This document shows positions 13,648 to 26,710 of a stretch of DNA of 64,000 nt, one piece after another. A program made the position numbers and the translations under genes. How positions within the stretch are numbered: the stretch's first letter is position 1; each line of letters opens with the position of its first letter. A model generated the notes under the pieces. That model saw only the letters and a program-made list of their open reading frames with translations, was not told the DNA's origin and made no database searches. Origin of the DNA: Silurus meridionalis (lineage: Eukaryota; Chordata; Actinopteri; Siluriformes; Siluridae); contig NC_060885.1 of NCBI RefSeq assembly GCF_014805685.1, positions 9,236,632-9,300,631 of the forward strand, read 5' to 3'.

Positions 13648-14095
13648 CTTCTTCTTCTTCTTCTTCTTTCGGCTGCTCCCATTAAGGGTCGCCACAGCTT
13701 ATCATCTGTCTCCATACCCCCCTGTCCTCTACATCTGCCTCTTTCAAACCAACTACCTGCATGTCTTCCCTCATCACATCCATAAACTTCCTCCTTGGAC
13801 TTCCTCTTTTCCTCCTTCCTGGTGGCTCCATCCTCAGCATTCTCCTACCGATATACCCCTTGTCCCTCCTCTACACATGTCCAAACCATCTCAATCTCGC
13901 CTCTCTCACTTTGTCTCTAAAACGTCCTACATGCACTGTCCCTCTAATAAACTCATTTCTAATCCTGTCCATCCTCGTCAACCTCCAGCTCCACCTCCTG
14001 TCTTTTACTCAATGCCACCGTCACAACATCGCAGGTCTCATCACAGTCCTATAAACTTTCCCTTTCACTCTTGCAGATACCCTTCTATCACACAT
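13648..14095 (-). mobile_element. 5'-truncated non-LTR retrotransposon (LINE) with 13-bp target-site duplication
   Basis: The minus strand carries the C-terminal end of a reverse-transcriptase ORF of RTE-like type (RRVSARVKGKVYRTV near the 5' break; RLRWFGHV-like and GRRKRGSPRRKFMDVMRED blocks). A 3' tail follows (ctgtggcgacccttaatggg), then a (GAA)n end at 13648-13669. The direct repeat aaacagaaaaaag at 13635-13647 and 14096-14108 brackets it exactly. Internal deletions and frame shifts are present. The ORF seen on the plus strand across it is spurious. Confidence 0.85.
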
Positions 14096-14129
14096 AAACA
14101 GAAAAAAGTAATAATACTAATTTTTTAAA

Positions 14130-14440
14130 ACAGCAATTTAATTCAATTTAATTTCTATTCTTCTTTAAACAATAGATATTATCCCAAAGCAGCTTTACAA
14201 AGTCAAAAAGGTTATACAATTTCAATGGATAAATTTAATGTCTGTAGGTTTTTCCATTATACGTTTATCCCTAATTAGCAAGTCACTGCTGATTGTGCCA
14301 AGGAAAAACTCCCTGAGATGGTATATGTAGGAAACCTTGAGAGGAACCAGCCTCAAAAAGGAGCCCATCCTCATGTGGGTGGTCCATTCATTATAGTTTG
14401 AGCATCGTTGAGGTGTTCTATTCAGTGCTGGGTGCTTAAA
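14130..14440 (-). repeat. dispersed fish repeat 'R1', minus copy
   Basis: The reverse strand reads gatgggctcctttttgaggc, ggttcctctcaaggtttcct, catctcagggagtttttcct, ttagggataaacgta, gctgctttgggataat and ends attaaattgaattaaat. Other copies are at 8485-8550, 25125-25445, 30200-30480 and 30890-31140. Confidence 0.7.
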
Positions 14441-15636
14441 AGCAGAATTGTTCATGTAAATTGTGGTCCTAAGCCATTGTAGCAGTCTGTTTATATTAAT
14501 TATAGTTTAAATCCATCCTACAGCCATTAAGACCAGAAACTAGATTCTCCCCTTGAATAGGGTGATTATATGAGTGATACTTAACAAAGACTTTACAAAA
14601 AGTTGGTGTATAATTAGAGTAAGAGAGAGAGAGGAGACAGGTTTTTCTGATTGTATTCAGCTGAATGGGAAACCAGTGACATGTAGTGAAATGTTTGCGA
14701 TTGTAGTTCATGCGAGCATGCTTCTAAAACTGCAAATACAACAGTTTAATTTGAGTAAGTAGTCACTTAGCTGACATGATTTAAATCGAGAGTGGTATCT
14801 TCAGGATGTATTTGCACTAATGAAGGAAAAATTAAAAGAATATCTTGTCACATTCTTGTTTGTGAGATTTTTTTAATTGGCCCTGGCCTGTTTTTGTTTG
14901 AGTCTTACAGTATTAATATAGTCTGAGATAAACCTCATGCACATGAATTCAAATCATTCATCCACTTACACTTATGCCATCAATCAGCATAATCTGTGCT
15001 CGTCCAAGCATTTTTAAGTGCTACTTTCATATTTTTAAATGTCTTGTGAGTTTAATGCCATCCTACGCATTGTAAAACATTTCTAAAACCACAAATCTCA
15101 AGTTACAAACAAGGGTTAAGAAATAAAAATCATATGACAGCTCAGGAAGGGTTTTTTTTGGGGTTTTTTTTTTAGCAAATTGCTCTTTAGGAATGTAAAT
15201 CTATTCAATAATTAGCATTTCTGCATTAAACAATGCCTATTGTTAAGGGCACTATACTATTATGTAAATCTTAGGAGAGTGAAATAAAATTTTAATTATG
15301 TCCTGTGTGCTAATCTTTTTTTTTCATTTAAATTTGCATAGTAATTCCATTTTGGCTATGCCTTTGATATAGTCCTTTAATTAGAATATGAAGTATTTTT
15401 TACATCAATTTTCAATTTTAGCATTTCCCTTCCGATGTCCCTTTCCTCTTTACCCAGCCCAACTGATTGTACTGCTCTGTGTCAGAAGCATTCCAAATAA
15501 ATTTACATACAATAATTTCAAATTTCCCGCCATGTCCCACTGTGCGAATGCAATTATGTTCAACACACTTTTCATATACAGGTTTGTTTTTATTTGCATC
15601 AGGGGAATTTTTACTGACCTGCCATGTTTGAAGGAA
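14441..15636. other. no gene; intergenic
   Basis: Open stretches (14496-14762, 15388-15671) show no domains. Nothing recognised. Confidence 0.4.
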
Positions 15637-16010
15637 CATCTGTACACCTGCTCATTCATGTAATTATCCAATCATGTGGCAGTAGTGCAATGCAAAAAAA
15701 AAATTTAATGCAGATACTGAGCAAGAGCTTTTAGTTAATGTTCACGTTGAATATAGAAATGGGAATGAAGAAGCGTGATTTCATCGACTTTAACTGTGGA
15801 AGTGTTGTTTGTAACAGATGGGCTGCTTTGAGTAGTTCAGGAAATACTGATCTTGGATTTTAATGAAAATCTCTAGAGATGAACAGAATGGTGTTAAAAA
15901 ATATTAAATGAGCAGCAGTTTGCATAGTGGAAATACCTTGCTAATGAGACAGGTCAAGAAATAATGGCAAGTTGCTCAAATAAGTGCTTATCACATCCGT
16001 GGTGAGAAAA
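15637..16010 (+). mobile_element. 5' part of a Tc1-like element, decayed
   Basis: catctgtacacctgctcatt, atccaatcatgtggcagtag and cagttaatgttcac-like (15735) form the 5' flank. The transposase start at 15760 reads MGMKKRDFIDFNCGSVVCNR, then WAALSSSGNTDLG before stops. The second half is absent. Confidence 0.7.
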
Positions 16011-16134
16011 AGGTTTTCCTCTTGTTCTCGCATTGACTGCATGTGTGTTCATGTGTTTATAATATGCTTACAATGCCATTGTTGCAGCTTTAAAGGTACA
16101 CATAGTTAAACACGTCAGATTTTATTTTAGTTTA

Positions 16135-16384
16135 AAAACTTTCTTTCGGTTTCTCCCATTAGGGGTCGCCACAGCGGATCATCCGTATTCATGATGCGCA
16201 TGTTTGATTTGGCACATGTTTTACGCTGGATGCCTTTCCTAACGCAACCCTCCCCATTTATCCGGGCTTGGGACCGGCACTAAGAGTGCACTGGCTTGTG
16301 CAACCATAATGCCTGGGGTTCCCCGGCCGGGAATCGAACCCGGGCCACAGCGGTGAGAGCGCCACATCCTGACCACTAGACCAC
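16135..16384 (-). mobile_element. tRNA-Glu-derived SINE with perfect 19-bp target-site duplication
   Basis: On the minus strand the element begins gtggtctagtggtcaggatg, continues gcgctctcaccgctgtggcc and has a perfect box B, ggttcgattcc, closely matching vertebrate tRNA-Glu(CTC). The body ends ctgtggcgacccctaatggg followed by agaaaccgaaagaaag. This tail is almost the same as the LINE 3' end at 13662-13700. The direct repeat cagattttattttagttta flanks it at 16116-16134 and 16385-16403 without mismatch, so the insertion is relatively recent. Confidence 0.9.
16319..16384 (-). pseudogene. tRNA-Glu-like head of the SINE
   Basis: A-box tagtggtcagg-like, CTC anticodon position (gcgCTCtcac) and B-box ggttcgattcc are present, but the 3' acceptor strand does not pair. 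It is part of the SINE and not a free tRNA gene. Confidence 0.7.
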
Positions 16385-16403
16385 CAGATTTTATTTTAGT
16401 TTA

Positions 16404-17602
16404 TAGATTTAAAAAAACACGGACTGGACTGGACTGACTGAGAAATTTTCCAAAATGGTGCTGGAGGTAAAATGTCTATTGCCATAGGTTTATGCCTTAA
16501 ACCACAGGACAAGTCTTCCTATCAGCCACTGTACCTCATTATGTCACATGACTGCCTGCACACCTCTTTCATCTTCATTAATCCTCACCTATCACAGCAC
16601 TCTAATTCTCAAGTTTGTCTTTCCATGGTTATTGTTATTGTTCATCGTCCATGTCTTTGTGCCAGTTTGTGGTTTTATTTTTTTTATATAATGTCTATAT
16701 AAATAGAATATCTGCATATACACATCCACCTTCATCTCCACTTTCAAAAGAGTTTTATAATAAACAGATAAGAACATTTTCTTATGACCATCTAGAATAT
16801 TGCATTGTATCTCCGGCTTAAACGGTCACAGTTTCAAAAGATTGGAAAAATATCTCCTGGTCTTTTTCCAGTTATAAACTATCCCATTTTGGAGAGATTA
16901 GCGACTGCTGTAGGCTCTGATTCAGAACCATGATGGGCAGAAAAAGCGTTTCAGATCTCGCATCTTGTCAAAAATTGAGGTGAATGAGATGCAGCGGCAG
17001 AAGGCCACATGGGATTCTAATCCTTTCAGCCAAGATTTGGAATCCGAGGCTGCAATGTGCACAGACACATCTAAAATAGACAGCTGAAGATTGGACAAAG
17101 ACCAGATGATGTTGTTCCTTTGTTGTTTTTTAGTCTTTCACTGTCTAGACAAAGTCACTGAAGTCAATCTTTTCCCCATATTTTAATGTTTGCTGCAAAT
17201 ATTAACTTTAAAATCCAGGCTTTGATATGATTGTGTTCATCCAGCAGGCTGTGTTAAGAAACTCTGCGTGTTCCTAAATGGTGTGATTGCTCCTAAATCA
17301 ATTGCTGTGATCGTGTCTGGAAAAGGGAATATCATCTAGCTTTTAATTAGACTGCGCCATAAAGTGAGATCTCCCATAGAGAACAATGGAAGAAAGCAGA
17401 AAATGAGGTGAATTAAAAAACACAGTAATAGTCATAGTAGTCTCAGGCAAGGCACACATGCATTACCAATTCTCTGTTTCCTGGCTAATGGTGTTTTTAT
17501 ATCTTTTAACTGCGGCACCTGTGATCTTTTTCCTCCCTCTGATCTCCGTCTCTGCAAACATTGCACACGCATTCTTTCATATTGCCAAACAAATGCATTA
17601 AG

Positions 17603-17603
<1 letters not shown>
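16404..17603. other. no gene; intergenic
   Basis: Nothing recognised; open stretches at 16472-16821 have no domain. Confidence 0.4.

Positions 17604-17670
<67 letters not shown>
17604..17670. repeat. (GT)n microsatellite
   Basis: About 33 GT units. Confidence 0.97.
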
Positions 17671-17671
<1 letters not shown>

Positions 17672-17829
17672 ATTTGATCCATTACATTTTTAGTTTTACA
17701 CAGTTAAAAAAAAAAAAAAAAATGTTTTGTCTTTTCTTTTAATCCACCTGGACCAGTCTGTTTGCGACATCCCGCTGATGGGCACTATGCTTTCTGCTGT
17801 TGAATAATACATGAGTGTGTTCTCTCTGT

Positions 17830-17835
<6 letters not shown>

Positions 17836-17882
<47 letters not shown>
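17836..17882. repeat. (GT)n microsatellite
   Basis: About 23 GT units, 165 bases downstream of a similar array. Confidence 0.97.
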
Positions 17883-17884
<2 letters not shown>

Positions 17885-18410
17885 CACGGCATATTGATCC
17901 CTTTTCCGTAGCTATGGTAATAATTGGCATATTTGCAGCCTCAGAGGCATGCAAGGTTAAACTCTCAAAGCTCTGAACTTTTTATTTTGCCTAATCCAAA
18001 TAAAAATATTGGTTTCTTTTCTGTTAGATATGATTTTATTTCACCCAACACATGTCTAAAAGAAAAGCTCAAAACAAGAGGTGTTGATCTGCCAAGGTAT
18101 TTCAAAATAAGCAGAAAACTTTTTTTTTTCATGACCACTATGGATTTGATTTGAGTATCTGAGGCTAAAGTGTCACATCTTCTTCACAGCTTGACAGTTA
18201 AAGATTCAATCTTCAGCCGTTCGGTTTTGGTGATGCTGTGACTGCTGTAGACTCAGATTCCTGTTCTTTGCTGACAGAAGTGGCTACTGAGGTGGTTTTC
18301 AATATTTGTCGATTTCCCCACCTCAAATTTTCAAAGTATTCAAGTTACCATAATTGTGTCAGTTTGAACATTTTAGCTCATTTCTGTCTCATCTCTTAAA
18401 TAAACCTACC

Positions 18411-18660
18411 TGCGGATGGATGGATGGATGGATGGATGGATGGATGGATGGATGGATGGATGGATGAATGAGACTTTTTGTGTGTGAAAATGTCAGGAGA
18501 TCAGCATTTTTTTTAATTCTCAAAATATCTTGCATTAAAGGGTGGATGGATGGATAGTTATTGGATGATTAGATGGTTGGTTAATTGGTTGGTTGGTAAT
18601 TTGGTTGAATGTTTGGTTGGTTGGTTGGTTGGATGGATGGATGGATAATTAGATAGATGG
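18411..18660. repeat. (GGAT)n compound tetranucleotide array
   Basis: A pure GGAT array at 18413-18466, then broken GGAT/GGTT/AGAT runs at 18540-18665. A 35-base phrase is duplicated on both sides (18473 and 18726). Confidence 0.9.
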
Positions 18661-18665
18661 ATAAA

Positions 18666-21584
18666 TAGATGAACAAATAGACAGTTGTTTGGTTGAGTTT
18701 CTTTTACACCATTTTTTTAATCTCAAGACTTTTTGTGAGTGAAGATGTCAGGAGATCAGCTATTCCTAAAATATTCAACCCATCTTGCATTACTTTTGTT
18801 GTAATGGTATACAAACTCTTCTAAAGAATCTGTCATGTCAACAAAGTCGTTGCCTGCAAGAAAGGAAATTAAGGATAAGCACAGAGAGCTCAGGGCCAAT
18901 AAAATATTACCCTTAGGTTTAAATAATTTTGTAGCCAGCAGTGTATTCTTATCATGTCCTCGAGAAAGGTTTCGAAACCATCGCAACCCTGACTAGGGTA
19001 AAGCAGAATATCAATGAATAAAAAATCTTTTTTTTTACTCAGAGGAGGGGCTCATCTTCCTTGACCTCCTGATCAATATTTTGTGTTTATCTTGCTTTTT
19101 ACTTGATAAATAAATGAATACATGACTCTTTACTACTTTACCTCAAGGTAACAAAAAAAAACCACAAATAAACTCCCAGGCCCCCAAGGAAAAAACTTGA
19201 AGGGGACATCAGGTAATAAAGCATGTACATCCACCATTAAGACACTCTTGTAGCATCATGCATGGCCTGAAAGGCTGCCTGAAAGTCCTTACTCTAATCC
19301 ATACTAAAAGACTTACATTTGGAAAAAGACAGATATGTGTTTTCATGTGATGACCAGCCTTTTGGAGAGTTTTTCTGCCTAGTTAAAACAAAAACTGATT
19401 GTGCAAAATGTTCAACACTATATGGTGAAAAAAAGGTATGAGGTCACTCACGAATGTGAAGCGTCATGTTTTAACTGTGTTCTTTTGGACTTCAGAAAGT
19501 AGATGGCATCAAAATGAAGGGAGATAAAACCTGTAAGAACTTGGTCTTCGCTAAGATGATTTCGAAGTAACAAAAAAGAGACCATGAAGCCCTGAATCCT
19601 ATAGAGATCAAACTGAAAATTACAAAGTAACACAATTGCTAATGTTTTAATTATCTATTATCAGTACTCTATGCATCTCACTGATCGTGTAGGATTTAAG
19701 GAATACTCCAGGGTTAAAAAGGCATTAGATATGGGGCACTGGAAGAGAATGTATGGCTGAGCTTAACTGACGTCTTAGCAGTAATAAAATATTACTGATT
19801 ACAAGTAATTTAGTTGCCATTCTTAAGTGGTTTTGCTCTTATCTCACTGAAGTGATTGAATATTTAATTGATTTGCAGGCTGTATTTGATGTGTACATTG
19901 TAGCGTTTATTGCATGGATGTCAGAAGAAATTTACTTCCAGGCCACTACAATATCCAATATTCATGTACAGTACATTTGATGCATCATATCTAACCAATT
20001 AAACGCTAAAATGCACCAATTTGTTCTCCAAACCTTTTTAAAATGCCATTACATTTCATTAAACTCATGAAGCCTGCAGCTGCCACTGAATTGCTATGCA
20101 TATATTCACATACTCGAGGGTTGCTCTTAATGCCCATCTAAAAAAAAAATTAAAAACAAAAAAAGTAATTTGTTTTTAGCCCTGTGACAGGTGTCTTTGT
20201 CATTAAAAACCTCAAATAGATTCAGCCTCAGGTACTGTTATGCATCATCCAGGTATTCTGACAGAGTTCGGTAGCAAAAAGCTCTCTTCTGTCTTCTAAA
20301 AAAGTTCATTTAGCACTTTAAAGAGTCTTGTGAAGAATTAAATGTGTGACAGCTCATTACGGCAGAATTATTCAAGCCTTCCAGGAGCTCAGAAGGTTTA
20401 CTGCAATGTCGGTGCAGTGTGTTGCTTATCTGGGTTCTTTTAGCAGTTGAAAGTTGGATTTGGAAAAGGCAATACCTCATTGGCAGTTTTATCACCAGCA
20501 TCAGTGGATGAATTGTTCAATCAATGACAATATTTTGGTTTTTGGAGAAGTAGAACTTCACTACAATGTTTGCTTCAAACTGACAATACTGAAAAAAGTC
20601 AGTTTCACTTGTAGCAAGAAATTTCCAAAATTTAACTAAATGTACAGGGTTAACAAAGTTGAATAAAACTGCTGGTGGAAGCTTTCCAATAAAAGTGAAC
20701 ACCCAGAGTTTGGACTCAATGTGTGAGATTTTTAAGCTATTTCTCAATTATGTTTGAGAAGAATAAGCTGATTCTCTATATTTTGCTAGATATATACTGA
20801 CAATCTTTGTCCTTCACATTAACACTGATGGCTATAATCTCCACCAGCACACAATCCACAACACAATCCATGGTTCAGAATATAAAACCAGATGAAGTAT
20901 TATATTTCAACCATGACAACACTTTTAAAGAGTTTACTTGTGTAAATGGACTTTACTACTAAAGATTGAGTCTGAGGACTGCTCTGTTGAGCATGTTTAA
21001 ATAATAATTTTAGGAACCATGCTGCTGCTGTAAAGGGCGGAATAAGAATTACCCAATAGCAAAACTATACAGGTGGTTTGGGAGGTGGAGGGAATGGAAA
21101 TCTGTGTAGTGTGCACAGAGCCCTACTGATACAGAATGTGATACTGATACGGAATATGAATGAAAAATGGTCAGAGATATTAGATTGCTGTGCAGAAACT
21201 GGAACAAAATGTTGGTATATCATATATGCTATATGATATAGCATATATGCCACCCACTGCACCGTTGATAAATTTCTCCTAACAAAACACACACGTGTTT
21301 GATTTCTTAGTTATGTTAGTTATGTTATGCTGCCCATTTTACTATAGGCTTGTTATGGTCATTAAACTCATGGATATACTCCAGTATATGCAGCCTTTGG
21401 GGCATCTCAGAAACTAATTACACCCAGTAGAATCACCCTGACCTAAGGCTCATTACTTTCAATTACTTTTTCATCTTTTTCTCTCTCTGTAAGTGTCAGA
21501 TATTTATTGGGTATTACTGAAAACATTTATACGTACTGCCCACATGGCAAACCAACAGTAATTATATAAAGTCTGATAATTTGT
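18666..21584. other. no gene; 2.9 kb intergenic
   Basis: No exon or named repeat was recognised. A 29-base perfect inverted repeat (catatatgctatat g atatagcatatatg) is at 21221-21249. Confidence 0.4.
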
Positions 21585-21605
21585 ATTTGTATTGTTTTGT
21601 ACAAG

Positions 21606-21683
<78 letters not shown>

Positions 21684-21704
21684 CTTGTACAAAACAATAC
21701 AAAT
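21585..21704. repeat. 120-bp palindrome with a (TA)n core
   Basis: The left arm (21585-21610) contains ttgtattgttttgtacaaga. The right arm (21679-21704) is its exact reverse complement. The TA core is itself self-complementary, so the whole segment can fold on itself. Confidence 0.9.
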
Positions 21705-21748
21705 TGAAAAAATTATATATATATACAGTAATATATATAATATATATA

Positions 21749-23346
<1,598 letters not shown>

Positions 23347-23357
23347 ATATATAAATA

Positions 23358-23432
<75 letters not shown>
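23358..23432. repeat. (TA)n microsatellite at the right end of a Tc1 copy
   Basis: About 36 TA units starting where the Tc1 right inverted repeat breaks off. Confidence 0.95.
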
Positions 23433-23436
<4 letters not shown>

Positions 23437-23863
23437 AGAGCAATATTTTTCTAACTCAATTGTTTTTCTTCTGAGGTGTCAGCAGGCAAAGCATCAGCAA
23501 GCAAGTGTGTGAAAGGAAAGGTCATTGGCAGCTTGGCGTAGGGGTGTGGAGGTTATTGAATAAATAAAAGAGCATTGACAAACCTTTGCAGGTCTCCTGC
23601 TGCTTTCTGCTCACCTTTGACTCTCAGGAGATTATATCACTGCTGTGAATCCAGGTAGTGGATGGTGCCAATGTTCTATCAAATCAATGTATAATACATA
23701 TAATGAAATTAGATTCAATCCTTATAGTAAAAAACTAACAAAAACTTTACTAAAATCGAATTGTATTAGGGGAATTTTTGTATTGGAGGAGGTTTTTTAA
23801 TTTTTTTTATTCTGAACATATAGAACCTCAAAAACTCAAATTCAGGACTATAACCAGAACTAC

Positions 23864-23867
<4 letters not shown>

Positions 23868-23937
<70 letters not shown>
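23868..23937. repeat. (TA)n microsatellite
   Basis: About 35 TA units. Confidence 0.97.
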
Positions 23938-23942
<5 letters not shown>

Positions 23943-25124
23943 ACCTCTCACCTTTCAGTAACCATTATAGTATAGCTTTTCAAGGGCCAATACTATAGAA
24001 ATTAAAGCTTGGATATATTTTAGAGTAGTCAATGTGCAGCTTGTACAGCAGTACAGATTTACTGTCAACTGCCAATTTTTTCGAGACCTGCAAATTTCAC
24101 CTTCAAATTTGAAATAACCTCATTTTGTGCATAAAAGTGTCAAACTTCTTAGTTTAAACATTTATGTTCTCTATGTACTATTGTGAATAAAATTACTGGC
24201 TCATATGATTTGAAAGTGTTTTTGTATTTAATAAAAACAAATGTAAAATGTAAACAAATTAAGTGTGTGATTTTAATGTGTAAAATAATAGGTATGGTAG
24301 TTATTGGCGGTTTTTTTTTTTTTTTAGATTCCTATTGACATTATTTATATGCATATGATAATGATGCTCTAGTGAGTCCATTCATCCATGATGCTGCATA
24401 ATTGCACTAAGCTTTTGGTGCCTCCAGAACAATAAAACAAGTTGTTGTGTCGAATACACAGAAAAAATACGTGGGAAAATAATACTACATATTTTAGAAA
24501 AGTGTATCGAATTTGGTCAAGAACATTATGTCCAATATGAATACATATACAAAAATGAAGTGAATTGTCTCGAGTGGTTAAAACAGCAATGCAGTTGTAG
24601 GTAAGACACCGAGGCAGATGATAGACATACTGTACACTGAAAGTAAAACAGAAAGCTTTGATTATTCTAAAGTATTCTCTTTATCCCTTACACTATCAAT
24701 TCTATTTGTTGTCTTGAAGGAGATACTTTAAATGATTATGGGTAAGGGAAAATTATCCCTGTGCCAGCATTAACAAGTTAAAGCTATTATAACAAGTTAA
24801 AGCGACTATTGATATCATTCAAAACAAAAATGGACAAAAATAACAAATCATTTTCATTACTTATTTATAAGCTATACATATATAGAATTCTGCTTGGTCT
24901 AAATCATATTCAGAGACTGTGTGTGTGAGAGTTTTGACTTCTCACTCAAAATCATATACACCATGCCGATTAAACAACAATCAAAATTACCCAATAACTC
25001 AATATAATAAATTAGAAGGGTTTACAATAACTGTCTTAATCTTTATGTGACTGTGACTGCATGTTAGTATGGTTATGGTTGTGTATATAAGGCACTGCAT
25101 TTATTTAGAATGGTGATACACATT
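23938..25124. other. no gene; AT-rich intergenic
   Basis: Nothing recognised. Confidence 0.4.
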
Positions 25125-25445
25125 TTAGCGCCCAACACTGAACAGTACACCTCAACAATGATGGAACTGTAATGAATGAACATTCAATGCCACTCAAATG
25201 AGGATGGTTTCCCTTTTGAGCCTGGTTCCTCTTAAAGTTTGTTTCCTTATACCATCTCAGGAAATGTTTTCCTTGCCACAGTCACCAGTGGTTCAATCAT
25301 TAGGGATAAACTTTAAGGAAAAAACCTTTATCAACTAAATGTATACATTCCAACGTTATAACCTCTTTATCTCTGTGAAGTTGCTTTGGAGCAATGTCCA
25401 TTGTTTAAAGCACTATACAAATTGAATTTAATTGAACTGAATTGA
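25125..25445 (+). repeat. dispersed fish repeat 'R1', plus copy (best preserved here)
   Basis: gaggatggtttcccttttga, gcctggttcctcttaaagtt, ccttataccatctcaggaaa, cattagggataaac, gttgctttggagcaatgtcc and attgaatttaattgaactga follow one another in the order seen in the other copies. No ORF. Confidence 0.75.
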
Positions 25446-26256
25446 AACGAAACAAATCCGACCAGAACTATCTGTGTGTTCAGTGCTTTTAAGGCACACT
25501 TTTAAGCCAATCAGAATCAAGTATTTAGATAGACCATGCTATAAACCTGTGATCTGAATTGCAGCCAGCATTGCTGTCAAATTTGAGAATGCAGAAGTGG
25601 TTAGAATAAAAGAACTGTTAATCGACTGCTTCAAGTAAATCACTTACTGACCTCCGTTAAAAGTCAGTTTTCGAATAAACAAGTTCGCTTTTCTCAGTTC
25701 TGCGAATACTGATGAAGTAATTGTATATGCTAATCACACATAAAGCATAGCTGTGATGGATAAGAGTTAGATTGAAATATGCAGGAGAATGCCTTTAGCA
25801 CAGCTAGGAGCCTTAAATTAGACAGAAATAAAGGATCATGTGCCTTCATTTGCATTTGCATTTATAAGAGCCAGATGCTTTTATTCATGAGAATCATTTT
25901 CTGTGATTAAAAGGGTGTAAAGGTGCATAAGAACTAAACCTTATTGCAGTAGGTTTGTGTGTGTGTCAGAGAGAGAGACAATGTGATTGATGGGTTCTAG
26001 ATGTCTGTCGCTGACTTTATCACTCGTTGTCAAGGGCATGCTAGTACCTTCACAAGAGTACATCTGTGTGTTATGTGTGGCTCTTTCCTTTATTTAATTC
26101 TTTTTTGGACATTGTGACCTTTATAGGCCACTTGAGCACCATCCACACGTGTTCGGTTGTAAAACAATACGAGACGTGGCCAGTCAGACCACAGGATCAG
26201 TGAGTGAACAGACAAAAGCAGTTGCACGAGTAACTAAATTCATGGACATTGTTCTA
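25446..26256. other. no gene; 3' flank of the 26.4-kb exon
   Basis: Short SINE-tail-like pieces occur at 25845-25885 (catttgcatttataagagccagatgc-like). Nothing else recognised. Confidence 0.4.
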
Positions 26257-26262
26257 TTTATT
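26257..26262 (-). terminator. possible polyA signal of the 26.4-kb exon
   Basis: Minus-strand AATAAA (TTTATT on plus) about 150 bases past the stop codon at 26414. Confidence 0.4.
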
Positions 26263-26413
26263 TGACTTCAAAACAACATATACAGAAATACAGGACAGAA
26301 ATAGTTTTTAGTCATCAAATATTCATTACAGTATAATAGTTTTTTGGTAGAGTTTCAGTTATTAACATTTTGAGATTTAAATGATTAAAGGTCTATTCTT
26401 TTGGGATGGGTAG

Positions 26414-26710
26414 TTATAATGTATTTAAGAAAAGAGCAGGTCGCCATGGTCCTTGATATTCAGGCAGTGTAGCAGCAGCTTCCTCCCAGTACTCAGAAGG
26501 CTTCAGCTGGCTATTGCTGAGATACCTGGGATTATCAGACAGCATGTCTTCCAGGAAAAGCTTCTCTGTTGTTCGAAGAAACCAGACAGATTTTATAAAT
26601 CTCCCATCTCCTGCTGACTGATTAGAGGGTTGCTTCTTCTGGCTTGAGCGTCTGGTCCCGTAACTGCTGTGGGACGTCTGCATGGGAATCTGAGATAACT
26701 CTGGAGAGTT
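26414..26710 (-). CDS. terminal coding exon of an unidentified gene
   Basis: A 98-residue minus-strand open stretch follows a polypyrimidine-type acceptor (ttatcttattcttttacaccaag). It looks coding, with varied residues, no simple-sequence bias and motifs such as RFIKSVWFLRTTEKLFLEDM and PSEYWEEAAATLPEYQGPWR before the stop. An AATAAA on the minus strand at 26262-26257 lies about 150 bases after the stop, as expected for a last exon. An alternative in-phase acceptor is the atctcag 18 bases inside. No family was recognised. Upstream exons would lie at higher coordinates, between 27 and 35 kb, but none could be assigned. The gene could therefore be head-to-head with lrpap1. Confidence 0.5.
   Translation of the reverse strand, partial: NSPELSQIPMQTSHSSYGTRRSSQKKQPSNQSAGDGRFIKSVWFLRTTEKLFLEDMLSDNPRYLSNSQLKPSEYWEEAAATLPEYQGPWRPALFLNTL

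Noticed and set aside
13622..14128. 168-residue plus-strand open stretch, Ser/Pro-rich
   Set aside because: It is the antisense of a LINE reverse-transcriptase end bracketed by a target-site duplication.
16319..16384. Functional tRNA-Glu gene
   Set aside because: Acceptor stem does not pair and it is joined to a SINE body with target-site duplication.
18180..18300. Possible Tc1 remnant (gttttggtgatgctgtgact; cctgttctttgctgacagaa)
   Set aside because: A few family-like phrases only; no ends or coding blocks could be followed.
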